DNA of 64,000 nucleotides, taken from Cellvibrionaceae bacterium (GTDB lineage Bacteria; Pseudomonadota; Gammaproteobacteria; Pseudomonadales; Cellvibrionaceae). The notes below the pieces were generated by a model. That model had not been told where the DNA came from, searched no databases, and saw nothing but the letters and a program-made list of their open reading frames with translations. Made by a program: the position numbers and the translations under genes. The DNA is taken from NCBI GenBank assembly GCA_021151695.1, contig JAGKWU010000006.1:124001-188000 (forward strand), in the 5' to 3' direction. Positions 8,345 to 17,472 of the stretch are shown piece by piece; the first letter of the stretch is position 1, and each line of letters opens with the position of its first letter.

Positions 8345-10057
8345 TTACTTATGCAGCTTCAAACTCACTTTTACCAAGCGCTGGTTTTTCATGGAGAGCA
8401 CCACAAATTCTACTTGTCCCAAGCGCACGCGGTCGCCAACGACTGGCTGGCGATATTTACTAAAGATGTAGCGCGCGATACTCCAGTTAGCCATCTCGGG
8501 CGGTACTGGGAAGTTATAGACCATGCTCAAATCTGACAACTTGGCCCGCGACGTAAGGACGAACTCACCGAAGAAGGCTTGCGCTGACAAGCGCTCGCTC
8601 TCTTGCATACCCACCAGGATTTTATCCAGCGATTCCAGCTCGCTCGGCAGGCTCAATAAAAAGATATGATCATCCGCCTGGAGTTTTTGCTCAGCTTCCA
8701 GCGCTACAGGATGACCATCGCGCAACAGACATAATAGCTGCACCTTATGGGGCAACTGCAAAGTGCCTACGGTGCGGCGCAACGCGGGGCTGCCTTCGGC
8801 CAATTTGTAACCCACGAATTCGTGACCAACCTGACCATGCACACCCAGCTCTACTCTCTGTACCCGCGAGCTGCTCGTAGGTACGTTGAGATTGAGCCAC
8901 TTGGCCATAGGCGTTACTGTCCAGCCCTGGACAATAAGCGAGATAAGTACAATAAAGAACGCGATATTGAAGAAGAAGTTCCACTCCTCAATACCTGCCA
9001 ACCAAGGGAACATGGCCAGCACAATCGGTACAGCCCCACGCAATCCCACCCAACTGATAAAGGTTTTTTCCTGCCATGAAAACTGGAACGGTAAGAGACA
9101 CAACCATACTGCCAGCGGACGCGCCACAAACATCAACAGCACCGCGACCAGCAACGCACTTGAGGCGTAACTCATCAATTTATGGGGTGACACCAACAAA
9201 CCCAACATCAGGAAGAGACTGATTTGCGCCAACCAGGCGATACCATCGTGGAAGCGCTGGATATTGAACAGGCCGCGTTTGACATGGTTGCCCACCATCA
9301 AACCGGCGAGATAAACCGCCAGGAAGCCGCTGGAATGCAGTACCGCCGCCAAGCCGAAAATAAAGATGCCACCGAACAAGGCTAGCAACGGATAAAGGCC
9401 GGGGCTCAGCTGCAAGCGCTCAACGCCATAGGCCAGGAAACGGCCGCCAGCGATACCTACCAGCGAACCAACCCCCATCTCCCAAACAAAATCGCCCAGC
9501 ATCAGCCAGTCAAACCCGACTTTTTTGGAGAGCATTTCCACAAATAAAATGGTGAGGAACACCGCCATAGGATCGTTGATACCTGACTCTATCTCGAGAG
9601 TCGCACCTACACGGGATTTGAGCGTCAGCCCCTGCATGGTCAGCACTGAAAACACCGCCGCCGCATCGGTGGAGCCCACAATGGCACCCAATAACATACC
9701 GTGGACCCAGGACAAACCCAGCAGCCAGGCCACCAATCCACCCAGCACACCTACAGTAATCACCACCCCGACAGTGGCAAGCGACAGCGCAGGCCGCAAA
9801 CCTACGCGGAATAAATGGATCTCGGTGCGCAAACCACCATCAAATAAGATTACCGCCAGGGCCAGGGTGCCCATAAAGTAAGCGGCCTTAACATTCTGGA
9901 ACTGGATACCCAAAAAGCCATCTTCACCGGCCAACATACCGATGATCAAAAACACCAACAGCAAAGGCATACCCATGCGCGGCGACAAGGTGCTGGCGAG
10001 TATGCTGATAATGAACAGCGCACCGCCAAACAACATGATCTGGTTGAGTGACTCCAT
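8345..10057 (-). CDS. nhaP2: Potassium/proton antiporter, CPA1 family with regulatory C-terminus
   Basis: Protein of 570 aa, close to E. coli CvrA/NhaP2 (578 aa). Residues about 5-390 form around 12 membrane segments of a cation/proton exchanger, with conserved acidic segments such as GSTDAAAVFSV and ESGINDPMAVFL. A TrkA-C-like domain (about 400-480) and a further small C-terminal domain (about 490-570) follow. The family exports K+ in exchange for H+. It is divergent from the RNase II gene with 161 bp between them. Confidence 0.9.
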   Translation of the reverse strand: MESLNQIMLFGGALFIISILASTLSPRMGMPLLLVFLIIGMLAGEDGFLGIQFQNVKAAYFMGTLALAVILFDGGLRTEIHLFRVGLRPALSLATVGVVITVGVLGGLVAWLLGLSWVHGMLLGAIVGSTDAAAVFSVLTMQGLTLKSRVGATLEIESGINDPMAVFLTILFVEMLSKKVGFDWLMLGDFVWEMGVGSLVGIAGGRFLAYGVERLQLSPGLYPLLALFGGIFIFGLAAVLHSSGFLAVYLAGLMVGNHVKRGLFNIQRFHDGIAWLAQISLFLMLGLLVSPHKLMSYASSALLVAVLLMFVARPLAVWLCLLPFQFSWQEKTFISWVGLRGAVPIVLAMFPWLAGIEEWNFFFNIAFFIVLISLIVQGWTVTPMAKWLNLNVPTSSSRVQRVELGVHGQVGHEFVGYKLAEGSPALRRTVGTLQLPHKVQLLCLLRDGHPVALEAEQKLQADDHIFLLSLPSELESLDKILVGMQESERLSAQAFFGEFVLTSRAKLSDLSMVYNFPVPPEMANWSIARYIFSKYRQPVVGDRVRLGQVEFVVLSMKNQRLVKVSLKLHK

Positions 10058-10155
10058 GCAATAAAACCTGAAAAAACAATCAATTAGTTGTGGATATTAC
10101 TACAATCATAGCTCATAGCCAGCGCCAATTACTTAAAACAATAACAACAAGCCTT

Positions 10156-10187
10156 TTGTGTTTGCCCCGCCGAATTGCTGCTATGAT
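10156..10187 (+). promoter_or_regulatory. Candidate promoter for the RNase II gene
   Basis: TTGTGT at 10156-10161 and TATGAT at 10182-10187, preceded by TGC, which gives an extended -10 element. The spacing to TATGAT is 20 nt, so the extended -10 probably matters more than the -35. About 30 bases upstream of the ATG. Confidence 0.4.
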
Positions 10188-10218
10188 TCGTGCATTATTT
10201 CTTTGATAAGTTGTCCCC

Positions 10219-12234
10219 ATGCTCAATAACTCCGCTCTCCAACAGCTCGCCCAATTAAAAACCACGCTGGTCGCTCAAAAAGAAGTCAAACAAGGTAGTG
10301 TTCGCAGTACCACCAAGCGCTTTGGCTTTGTGGTGCTCGATGACGGCCGCGAAGCGTTTCTCGATCCGGACCAAATGCAACGGGTACTGCCCGATGATCG
10401 CGTTGAAATCGAGGTGGTCACCAATAGCAAGGGACAACTTGAGGCCAAGCTCGAAAAACTGTTGGAGAGCCCACTCAAAGAGTTTGTTGGCCGCTACGTA
10501 AGCAAAGGCACTAACTTTTTTGTGGAGCCGGACCTGCTCAACTTTAACCGCTGGCTGTTTGTTCCTCCGCAAGATCGTAAAGGCCTCAATGAAGGCGACT
10601 ACGTCCATTGCAATGTCATTCGCCACCCCTTTAGCGACGGCAAAGCGCAAGTGCGTGTTGCCACCCGTTTGGGCAAAGCCGATGAGCCGGGTATAGAAAA
10701 CCGCTACACGGTAGCCAAATACCAATTGCCGCAAGAATGGGCAGCCCCCGCACAAAATCAGGCGAGCAGCATCAACTGGTCCCCCCTGGTGTTTGAAAAC
10801 GGCGAGCTGGATTTAACCCAACTGCCCTTCGTCACTATAGACTCCGAAAATACCCGCGATATGGACGATGCGATTTATATCGCCTCCAACGCCGATGGCT
10901 GGGAATTGATCACGGCGATTGCCGACCCCACCAAACAAATCGACATTGACAGCCCACTGGAACTGGCAGCCCGCCAGCGCGCCAGCACCGTTTACCTGCT
11001 CGGCCAATCCATCACCATGCTGCCGGCAGATTTATCCCACGATACCTATTCCTTAATTCCCGAAAAGCGCCGCCCCGTGCTGGTATGCCGCGTACAGGTC
11101 GCACGCGACGGCAGTATCGGTACATTCGAATTTGCCGAAGCGCAAATCCGGTCACAGCACAAGCTCAACTACCAGGCGGTAGCTGATCACCTCAACGGCG
11201 AAAAAACTTTGCAGGATGCGGGCTTTCATATCAGCGATGACATCCAACAGATGCTGCTGACGCTACAAGAGTTTGCGCGCACCCGTGCAGAATATCGCCA
11301 GCAGCATTCACTGGTGATGGATGACAAACCGGATTACTTCTTTATCCTCAATGACCAGAAAAAAATTGATCACGTGGATAAACGCGAGCGCAATGTCGCT
11401 CATCGTATGATTGAAGAGGCCATGCTGGTTACCAACATTTGCGCTGGCGAATTGTTTTTACAACATCCTGGCTACGGTATTTTCTCAACACATATTGGCT
11501 TCCGTGCCGAGCGACTGAATGACGCTATCAGTTTGATCGGTGAAGATCGCCCGGATTTGATTGAGAAAGGTTTGGTGGCAAGCGATCTGGCGCAGCTGGA
11601 TAAATTCCAGCAATTATTTAAAGAGTTGCGTGCAAATCCGAATGAAGTAAATACACCATTGCTGTCTTTGTTGCAGCGGATGTTGCAAGCGGGTTCATTG
11701 TCTTTTGAACCTATTCCCCATTTTGGCTTGGGCTTTAAAGCCTACGCTATGGTGACCTCGCCCATTCGTCGCTACAACGATTTCTTTAATCACCTCGCCA
11801 TCAAACGCATACTGCGCGACGAACCACCGATTGACATTGAAAAAGAAGCCCTGGCGCTGCAACTGCAGGAGCAATTAAATCTCGGCCGCCAGGCTTGTCG
11901 TTACCTTGAACTGTGGTTGCAATGCCAGTTTATGGCGCCTCGAATAGATACACTCCACTCCGCCAGCATTGGTTTGGTCAACGGCAATGGCATTGGCGTG
12001 CGTCTGGATGATCTCGGTATTGAAGGTTATGCGTTGCTTGCCCCTAAAGACAAAGATAGCGAGATCAAAGCGCAGTTCGATTCGCGCCGCCTGAGTTTAA
12101 CCGTGGAAGGAAAAACTTACCGTCTCGATGAAAAAGTTCACGTACTGGTTAAAGAAGTGGATGTCGCCAAACGCAAAATTGCGTTGGAGCTTGTCGATGA
12201 AACTACAGCGGCACGATTGAGCGCTTGGCTTTAA
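10219..12234 (+). CDS. rnb: Ribonuclease II family 3'-5' exoribonuclease
   Basis: Protein of 671 aa. An N-terminal cold-shock-like RNA-binding part (about residues 20-170, with KRFGFVVLDDGREAF) precedes the catalytic RNB domain (about 195-530), with the acidic active-site segment SENTRDMDDAIYI. A C-terminal S1-like domain (about 575-660) ends the protein. The size is nearer to RNase II (644 aa in E. coli) than RNase R (over 800 aa). It degrades single-stranded RNA processively from the 3' end. The gene is followed by a clear terminator and appears monocistronic. Confidence 0.92.
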   Translation: MLNNSALQQLAQLKTTLVAQKEVKQGSVRSTTKRFGFVVLDDGREAFLDPDQMQRVLPDDRVEIEVVTNSKGQLEAKLEKLLESPLKEFVGRYVSKGTNFFVEPDLLNFNRWLFVPPQDRKGLNEGDYVHCNVIRHPFSDGKAQVRVATRLGKADEPGIENRYTVAKYQLPQEWAAPAQNQASSINWSPLVFENGELDLTQLPFVTIDSENTRDMDDAIYIASNADGWELITAIADPTKQIDIDSPLELAARQRASTVYLLGQSITMLPADLSHDTYSLIPEKRRPVLVCRVQVARDGSIGTFEFAEAQIRSQHKLNYQAVADHLNGEKTLQDAGFHISDDIQQMLLTLQEFARTRAEYRQQHSLVMDDKPDYFFILNDQKKIDHVDKRERNVAHRMIEEAMLVTNICAGELFLQHPGYGIFSTHIGFRAERLNDAISLIGEDRPDLIEKGLVASDLAQLDKFQQLFKELRANPNEVNTPLLSLLQRMLQAGSLSFEPIPHFGLGFKAYAMVTSPIRRYNDFFNHLAIKRILRDEPPIDIEKEALALQLQEQLNLGRQACRYLELWLQCQFMAPRIDTLHSASIGLVNGNGIGVRLDDLGIEGYALLAPKDKDSEIKAQFDSRRLSLTVEGKTYRLDEKVHVLVKEVDVAKRKIALELVDETTAARLSAWL

Positions 12235-12256
12235 CATCGAGGAAGAGATTCGCACA

Positions 12257-12279
12257 GGGCGCTGATGGCGCCCTTTTTT
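12257..12279 (+). terminator. Intrinsic terminator of the RNase II gene
   Basis: GGGCGC (12257-12262) pairs with GCGCCC (12268-12273) and is followed by seven T bases, 22 bp after the stop codon. Confidence 0.85.
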
Positions 12280-12358
12280 ATGTAAGTGACAATAAAACCT
12301 CGCTGTCACATCAATATCTTCACATCTACACAAAAGCGCCATAAGTCTGTCATCTGTA

Positions 12359-12387
12359 TTGACTAGTATTTGTCCGATCGTTGCTAT
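12359..12387 (+). promoter_or_regulatory. Candidate promoter of the PEP-CTERM/5'-nucleotidase pair
   Basis: TTGACT (12359-12364), 17-nt spacer, TGCTAT (12382-12387; weak -10). A small hairpin GCCGTTAAAACGGC follows within the leader. It lies about 45 bases before the PEP-CTERM gene. Confidence 0.35.
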
Positions 12388-12431
12388 TGCCGTTAAAACG
12401 GCGCCACCGGATAAATTTCAAGGAGACAGTG

Positions 12432-13010
12432 ATGAAACTACTTAAATATTTTGTAATGCCCCTCGCTTTTGGTTTAGCCCTGCATGCCCAGGCAACTGAT
12501 ATCCAACTTTCACCCGGCGATACCTGGCACGAATTTGCCATCGATGATTACGCGTCCCAATCCTGGGGTGATGAGTGGATTGATACTAACGACAGCAACT
12601 CACCAAATTTCGGTTCCCCACTGCACTATCTCTTCGATATTCCCGTTGGTTTTACCGGATTTTTAAGCGTGATAGACGCTGGCTTTGCGGGCGACCGCTT
12701 CGACGTTTTCAATCACGGTATTAGTCTTGGCCACACCACCGTCACCTGGAATGACAGCGATTATTCCAACGACTTTTCCGCTAACTGGAACAACACAAAC
12801 TTCAGCCGCGGCTTGTTTATTCTTGACAGCGGCAGTTATGACATCACCGGCAATCTGTTCAGTAGTTTGCAAACCTTTAATGCCACCAACGGTGCACTTA
12901 TGTTGCAAGTTGTGGGTGAAACCAAAGTGCCAGAACCTGACGCAACCTTATTGTTCTGCCTTGGCTTCGGTTTGATTGCGCTGGCGCGCTTGCGCAAGCC
13001 ATCACATTAA
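12432..13010 (+). CDS. PEP-CTERM sorting-domain protein, function unknown
   Basis: Secreted protein of about 192 aa. A Sec signal peptide (about residues 1-22, ending HAQATD) is followed by an acidic, Asn/Ser/Trp-rich beta-type body with no family I recognise. The C-terminus has the exosortase sorting signal: VPEPD, a hydrophobic stretch (LLFCLGFGLIALA) and the basic tail RLRKPSH. Such proteins are processed by an EpsH/XrtA-type exosortase, which must be encoded elsewhere. The ATG at 12432 has AAGGAGA just upstream; an earlier start would destroy the signal peptide. The 5'-nucleotidase starts 29 bp downstream on the same strand, so they are probably coexpressed. Confidence 0.85.
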   Translation: MKLLKYFVMPLAFGLALHAQATDIQLSPGDTWHEFAIDDYASQSWGDEWIDTNDSNSPNFGSPLHYLFDIPVGFTGFLSVIDAGFAGDRFDVFNHGISLGHTTVTWNDSDYSNDFSANWNNTNFSRGLFILDSGSYDITGNLFSSLQTFNATNGALMLQVVGETKVPEPDATLLFCLGFGLIALARLRKPSH

Positions 13011-13039
13011 TTTGCAACCCTGTGCAAAAGGAAACTGGT

Positions 13040-14974
13040 ATGAAAAAAATATTAACACTGGCTGTATTAGCGACTTTATTTACTGGCGAGAGCGCCTGCG
13101 CCGCCAACCAAAGCCTGCAGCCTTTCACTGTAAAAATCATTGGCTTTAACGACTATCACGGCAACTTGCAATCGCCAGGTACTTTTGGCCAAACCGCCAA
13201 CGCACTCTCACCCAAAAAGCCTGTGGGCGGAGCCGAATATCTCGCCGGTTATGTTGCCAAATTAAAAGCCAATAACCCGAACAATGTAGTGGTAGGCGCT
13301 GGCGATTTGATTGGCGCATCGCCATTAATTTCCGCACTCTTTCACGATGAACCAGCAGTAGAAACGCTCAACCGTATCGGCCTTGAATTCAGCGCTGTTG
13401 GCAACCATGAATTTGATAAAGGCAGCAGCGAGCTTTTGCGTTTGCAAAACGGCGGTTGTGTGGCCAATGATCCCAACTCCTGTAAAGGAGCCAGCGTCGG
13501 AACTCCGGTTCCTTTTGAAGGCGCCAAATTTAAATGGCTCTCTGCCAACGTTGTTAAGCAGGATGGAAAAACACTTTTCCCTGCGTACGGTATAAAAACA
13601 TTTAACGGTGTGAAGATTGCTTTTATTGGTATGACATTGAAAGACACGCCCACCATAGTGACGCCCAGCGGCGTAGCAGGTTTAACGTTTAAGGACGAAG
13701 CCGATACCGTAAATGCGCTGGTTCCGCGTTTGCGCGCACAGGGTGTTGAAGCCATTGTTGTGTTGGTGCATCAAGGTGGCTTTCAAAATGTGAACGCCAA
13801 TGATCCAACAGTGCTTACCTCCGACATCAACGGTTGCACCAATGATCTGGCGGGTACAGACATAGCAAAAATTGTTAATCGCCTCGACGATGCAATTGAT
13901 CTGGTTGTCAGCGGTCACTCGCACACAGCGTACAATTGCAGCGCAAGTACAATAGACACCAAGGTAGTTAACAACGCGCTTGTCAGCAGCCCGCGCCCCA
14001 CCGGCGTGCCCAACAAAACTGGTCGTTTGATTCCCGTCACCCAAGCCTCCAATTACGGCCGCATCCTCAGCGATATAGATGTCACTATTGATCCCGCAAC
14101 GCGTAACGTCATCAATATCAATGTGCTCAATCGATTGGTTGATCGCAGCGATACCAGCGTAACGCCCGATAACGTGTTATTGAATATTGTAAATAGTTAC
14201 AACAGCCTGGTTGCTCCTATCGCTAATCTGGTTGTGGGTTCTATCACCAAGGCCATGCCCAATACATCTGACACGGCGTGCAACAGCGACAACGGCCAAC
14301 TGCTTGCCGATGCGCAACTAGCGGCATCAGCACCCGCACAATTCGGCGGTGCGCAAATTGCGTTTATGAATCGCGGCGGTGTGCGCGCTGATTTTACCTA
14401 CGCCAGCAGCCCTGCTGGTGAAGGTGATGGCAATGTCACTTACGGCGAAGCCTACACAGTGCAACCCTTCGGTAACAGCTTGGTGACTATGACACTAACG
14501 GCGCAAGATCTGAAAAATGTGCTGGAACAACAATTCGCCGGTTGTCGCGGTCAATCAACTACGGCGACACGAATCATGCATCACTCTAGCGGTTTCAAAT
14601 ACACGTGGGATGGCAGCAAAACTTGTGACGCCCGCATTAGCAACATCACGTTGACAGACAGCAACAATCAGGTCGATATTCTGGTAGATGGCAGCGGCAC
14701 AGTCATTAACCCCACTAAAACTTATCGCGTAACTGTAAATAATTTTATGTCCACAGGTGGCGATGGTTTCACCACCTTCCTGAACGGAAAAGATTTGCTA
14801 GGTGGTGCGCAGGATATAGATGCCCTCTCCGCTTACCTCAGTAAATTTAATGCGCAACTTGGCAATAACCCTTATGACCCGACTGCCGTAAGCCTGAGCA
14901 AACCACGCCTGACTCGCCTCAATGCGCCAGCTAATTCCACCGGTTGCGTTACCGGTGCCAATACCAACCAATAA
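13040..14974 (+). CDS. Secreted 5'-nucleotidase / 2',3'-cyclic phosphodiesterase (UshA-type)
   Basis: Protein of 644 aa with a signal peptide (about 1-22, cleaved near ACAANQ). The N-terminal metallophosphatase domain has the two-metal motifs GFNDYHGNL, GAGDLIG, GNHEFDKG and SGHSHTAYN. The C-terminal nucleotide-binding domain begins near residue 390 and has MNRGGVRADF and YTVQPFGNSLV. It dephosphorylates nucleotides outside the cytoplasm for phosphate or nucleoside scavenging. Several Cys residues suggest disulfides. The ATG at 13040 has AAAAGGA upstream; a GTG at 13022 is less likely. It follows the PEP-CTERM gene and ends in a strong terminator. Confidence 0.93.
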   Translation: MKKILTLAVLATLFTGESACAANQSLQPFTVKIIGFNDYHGNLQSPGTFGQTANALSPKKPVGGAEYLAGYVAKLKANNPNNVVVGAGDLIGASPLISALFHDEPAVETLNRIGLEFSAVGNHEFDKGSSELLRLQNGGCVANDPNSCKGASVGTPVPFEGAKFKWLSANVVKQDGKTLFPAYGIKTFNGVKIAFIGMTLKDTPTIVTPSGVAGLTFKDEADTVNALVPRLRAQGVEAIVVLVHQGGFQNVNANDPTVLTSDINGCTNDLAGTDIAKIVNRLDDAIDLVVSGHSHTAYNCSASTIDTKVVNNALVSSPRPTGVPNKTGRLIPVTQASNYGRILSDIDVTIDPATRNVININVLNRLVDRSDTSVTPDNVLLNIVNSYNSLVAPIANLVVGSITKAMPNTSDTACNSDNGQLLADAQLAASAPAQFGGAQIAFMNRGGVRADFTYASSPAGEGDGNVTYGEAYTVQPFGNSLVTMTLTAQDLKNVLEQQFAGCRGQSTTATRIMHHSSGFKYTWDGSKTCDARISNITLTDSNNQVDILVDGSGTVINPTKTYRVTVNNFMSTGGDGFTTFLNGKDLLGGAQDIDALSAYLSKFNAQLGNNPYDPTAVSLSKPRLTRLNAPANSTGCVTGANTNQ

Positions 14975-14989
14975 CGCCTCCCCAGCTTC

Positions 14990-15026
14990 AGCCCGTTAAC
15001 CAGTGTTAACGGGCTTTCTTTTTTTA
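14990..15026 (+). terminator. Intrinsic terminator of the 5'-nucleotidase gene
   Basis: A perfect 11-bp stem (14990-15000 with 15005-15015), CAGT loop, followed by TTCTTTTTTT. It closes the PEP-CTERM/nucleotidase unit. Confidence 0.88.
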
Positions 15027-15061
15027 TTGCCTTGGCTTTATTAAATTGTATTGGACTAACT

Positions 15062-16150
15062 ATGCGTTTCAGTTTTTTATTTATTTTTGTTTTATGTTTC
15101 GTTTCTATTGTTAATGCCGAGACAGAAAGCCATCTGACACCGACAGAGCTACAACAATTGCAAATAGCAACACAACAGGATTTGACAGAAGGAAAAATAA
15201 ACGAAGCCCGCAATCGGCTGGAACAGGCAGCCTCTCGCTATCACTCAGTAGAAGTAGAGCTGGCATTGGTGCAAACCCTGATGCAAGCCGGTGAATATCG
15301 TCATGCATTAAGTGCTGTTGCACACGTACAAGCGGAGCACAGGGATAATGCTGATACCAGTATTTTTTACGCCTGGCTGCTCGCCCTGTCAGGACAATAC
15401 AAACCGGCACAAGATTTATTATTGGATACCTCTGTGCAATATCCACAATGGGATGTATTAAACACACTGCGCAAGCAACTTGAGGCACGCAAGCTCAATG
15501 CAACTGTTTTTAAAAGCACCGACATGGAATTGCATCCCTATTCACCAGAGCTGATTGGCTACAAACTCGTTCAAGGTGGAATATTGCTCAGCGGAGGACG
15601 GTTTCTTGTCACGCCTGTTAATCATTCAATAGCAAATAAAATTTTCACAGTACGTAATGGGTTGGGTAATATCTACCACGCAAAACAGGTTTCCAATTTT
15701 GACGATGCGCAACTGATGTTGCTTGAGCTTACTGCTGCAGCACCTGAAATATCCACCACGAATTTGGGTAGCATCCGATCAGGCTTACCGACACATTTGA
15801 TTGGTTATGCTCCATCATCATCGACATCCCCAAGCTGGCCACTAATGTATACAGCGATCCCTGGCATAGCTAATACGGAAAACCAAAGCACATTCATTCT
15901 TAACTTTCCTGTTCAAAGCTTGCCACTGATGAGCGGCGCAGGCGCGTATAATCCCGCTGGAGAACTGGCTGGTATCACCAGCAACCAGACCGGGCAGGTG
16001 ATTATCCCCTTGACCCGAGTGGTGGAATTTCTTAAGTTACCGGCAGGCGCACCCGATAAAAACTCCGCGCTCACCGGTGCCAGATCCCCTGCCGATATTT
16101 ACGAGGCAGCGCTGGCTAATTGCGTGCAACTCCTGGTGGAAGATCGCTGA
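15062..16150 (+). CDS. Secreted TPR plus divergent trypsin-like (DegP-fold) protein
   Basis: Protein of about 362 aa. The signal peptide spans about residues 1-19 (RFSFLFIFVLCFVSIVNA). Helical TPR-like repeats fill about 25-150. The C-terminal half (about 165-345) looks like a DegP/trypsin-like domain: LVTPVNHSI gives a His at 188 and LMSGAGAYNPAGELAGI aligns with the GNSGG...GELIGI active-site strand, giving Ser at 291. The expected Asp position (DDAQLMLLEL) holds Gln217, and the Gly-Asn before Ser is Leu-Met. His-to-Gln (29) and Gln-to-Ser (74) spacing match DegP (30 and 75). Activity is therefore doubtful. The domain call is my own motif alignment. No good SD is seen at ATG 15062; the signal peptide decides the start. 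Confidence 0.7.
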   Translation: MRFSFLFIFVLCFVSIVNAETESHLTPTELQQLQIATQQDLTEGKINEARNRLEQAASRYHSVEVELALVQTLMQAGEYRHALSAVAHVQAEHRDNADTSIFYAWLLALSGQYKPAQDLLLDTSVQYPQWDVLNTLRKQLEARKLNATVFKSTDMELHPYSPELIGYKLVQGGILLSGGRFLVTPVNHSIANKIFTVRNGLGNIYHAKQVSNFDDAQLMLLELTAAAPEISTTNLGSIRSGLPTHLIGYAPSSSTSPSWPLMYTAIPGIANTENQSTFILNFPVQSLPLMSGAGAYNPAGELAGITSNQTGQVIIPLTRVVEFLKLPAGAPDKNSALTGARSPADIYEAALANCVQLLVEDR

Positions 16151-16185
16151 GACGATGTCCGCCCCCAGCATCAAGGACATCCACA

Positions 16186-16647
16186 TTGAGCAAAAATTAC
16201 TGGCTGTTCAAAGCCGAACCTCACATCTACGGCATAGATCACCTCAACGCCGCGCCCCAAAAAACAGGCCGCTGGGATGGCATACGCAATTACCAGGCGC
16301 GTAATTTTTTGCGCGACCAGGTCAAGCTGGGCGACGAAGTGTTGATCTACCACAGCAGCTGTAAAAATATCGGCATAGTCGGCACCGCCAAAGTGGTAAA
16401 AACCGCTTATCCCGACCCCACCCAATTTAATCCCGAAAGCGATTATTACGATCCTAAAGCCACACCGGAAAATCCGCGTTGGGTTTCAGTCGATATACAA
16501 GTTACTAAAACCTATCCCCGTTTGATTCCGTTAGCAGAAATCAAAGCGCAACCGGCACTGGCTGACATGGTACTGGTCAAACAAGGAAGACTCTCTACCC
16601 AACCAGTTACCAAAGCAGAGTGGGATTACATCCAGAAGTTGGTGTAG
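16186..16647 (+). CDS. EVE domain-containing protein
   Basis: Protein of 153 aa consisting of a single EVE (PUA-like) domain: NYWLFKAEP at the start, then YGIDHL, WDGIRNYQARNFLR and GDEVLIYHS, all hallmark segments. EVE domains bind modified bases in DNA or RNA; bacterial single-domain forms have no firmly known role. The start is judged to be TTG at 16186 because AAGGA lies eight bases upstream and the domain begins immediately; no in-frame ATG fits. It begins 36 bp after the previous gene and is followed 24 bp later by a methyltransferase gene. Confidence 0.88.
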   Translation: MSKNYWLFKAEPHIYGIDHLNAAPQKTGRWDGIRNYQARNFLRDQVKLGDEVLIYHSSCKNIGIVGTAKVVKTAYPDPTQFNPESDYYDPKATPENPRWVSVDIQVTKTYPRLIPLAEIKAQPALADMVLVKQGRLSTQPVTKAEWDYIQKLV

Positions 16648-16670
16648 CACTTCGTTTTGCGGAGGAATTT

Positions 16671-17462
16671 ATGGATGCACTCTATAACCAGATTTGCGCC
16701 GACTATGACACGACTCGCAAGGCAGATCCCAACATTGTCAGGATCTTATTAGAGTTGCTCAAGCCGCAAGCACAGGCACATTATCTCGATATAGCCTGCG
16801 GTACGGGCAATTACACCAACGCGCTGGAAAAGGGAACTACCACCAAAAGCTACTGGTACGGTTTTGACCAATCGGCAAAAATGCTGGCACAAGCTCGCGA
16901 AAAATCAGCCGGCATTGAGTGGAGCCTCTCCGATGTCACACAAACCCAATATCCCAACCAAATTTTCGACGGTGCCACCTGTATTTTGGCCGTGCATCAC
17001 TTTAAGGATTTAACCAGTGCGTTTACCGAAATCTGGCGCATACTCAAGCCCGGCGCCAGGCTTGTGATGTTTACCTCTACACCAGAACAGATGCAGCAAT
17101 ATTGGCTAGCGAATTATTTTCCTGAGATGATGGAAAAGTCCTGCCAACAAATGCCGAGCCTGGGAATCCTAAACCAGGCACTTGAACAAAGCCGATTTAC
17201 GTTGGAACAAACAAAAGAATTTTTCATTACCCCGGAACTGCAGGATTTGTTTTTATACAGCGGCAAGCAGCGACCTGAAATGTATTTATCCGAAGCGGTG
17301 AGATCGGGAATATCTTCATTCGCCAATTTCGGCACAGTCGAGGAATTGGAGTCAGGTCTGCAACAACTCGCCGCAGACATAACCTCAGGGGCGATCAACG
17401 CCAGGATTATCGAGGCAAATCAGCACAGCGACTATCTCTTCCTGCAAGCGAGAGCCCTCTAA
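16671..17462 (+). CDS. Class I SAM-dependent methyltransferase
   Basis: Protein of 263 aa. The SAM-binding motif I is LDIACGTGNYT (about residues 40-50), followed by a Rossmann-type core with GFDQSAKMLAQAR and the post-motif TCILAVHHF, WRILKPGARLVMFTS. This is the UbiE/Methyltransf_11-like class acting on small molecules or lipids; the substrate cannot be told. The ATG at 16671 has GGAGG six bases upstream. It sits in a tight plus-strand run between the EVE and TSUP genes. Confidence 0.88.
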   Translation: MDALYNQICADYDTTRKADPNIVRILLELLKPQAQAHYLDIACGTGNYTNALEKGTTTKSYWYGFDQSAKMLAQAREKSAGIEWSLSDVTQTQYPNQIFDGATCILAVHHFKDLTSAFTEIWRILKPGARLVMFTSTPEQMQQYWLANYFPEMMEKSCQQMPSLGILNQALEQSRFTLEQTKEFFITPELQDLFLYSGKQRPEMYLSEAVRSGISSFANFGTVEELESGLQQLAADITSGAINARIIEANQHSDYLFLQARAL

Positions 17463-17472
17463 AGTTTTCACC

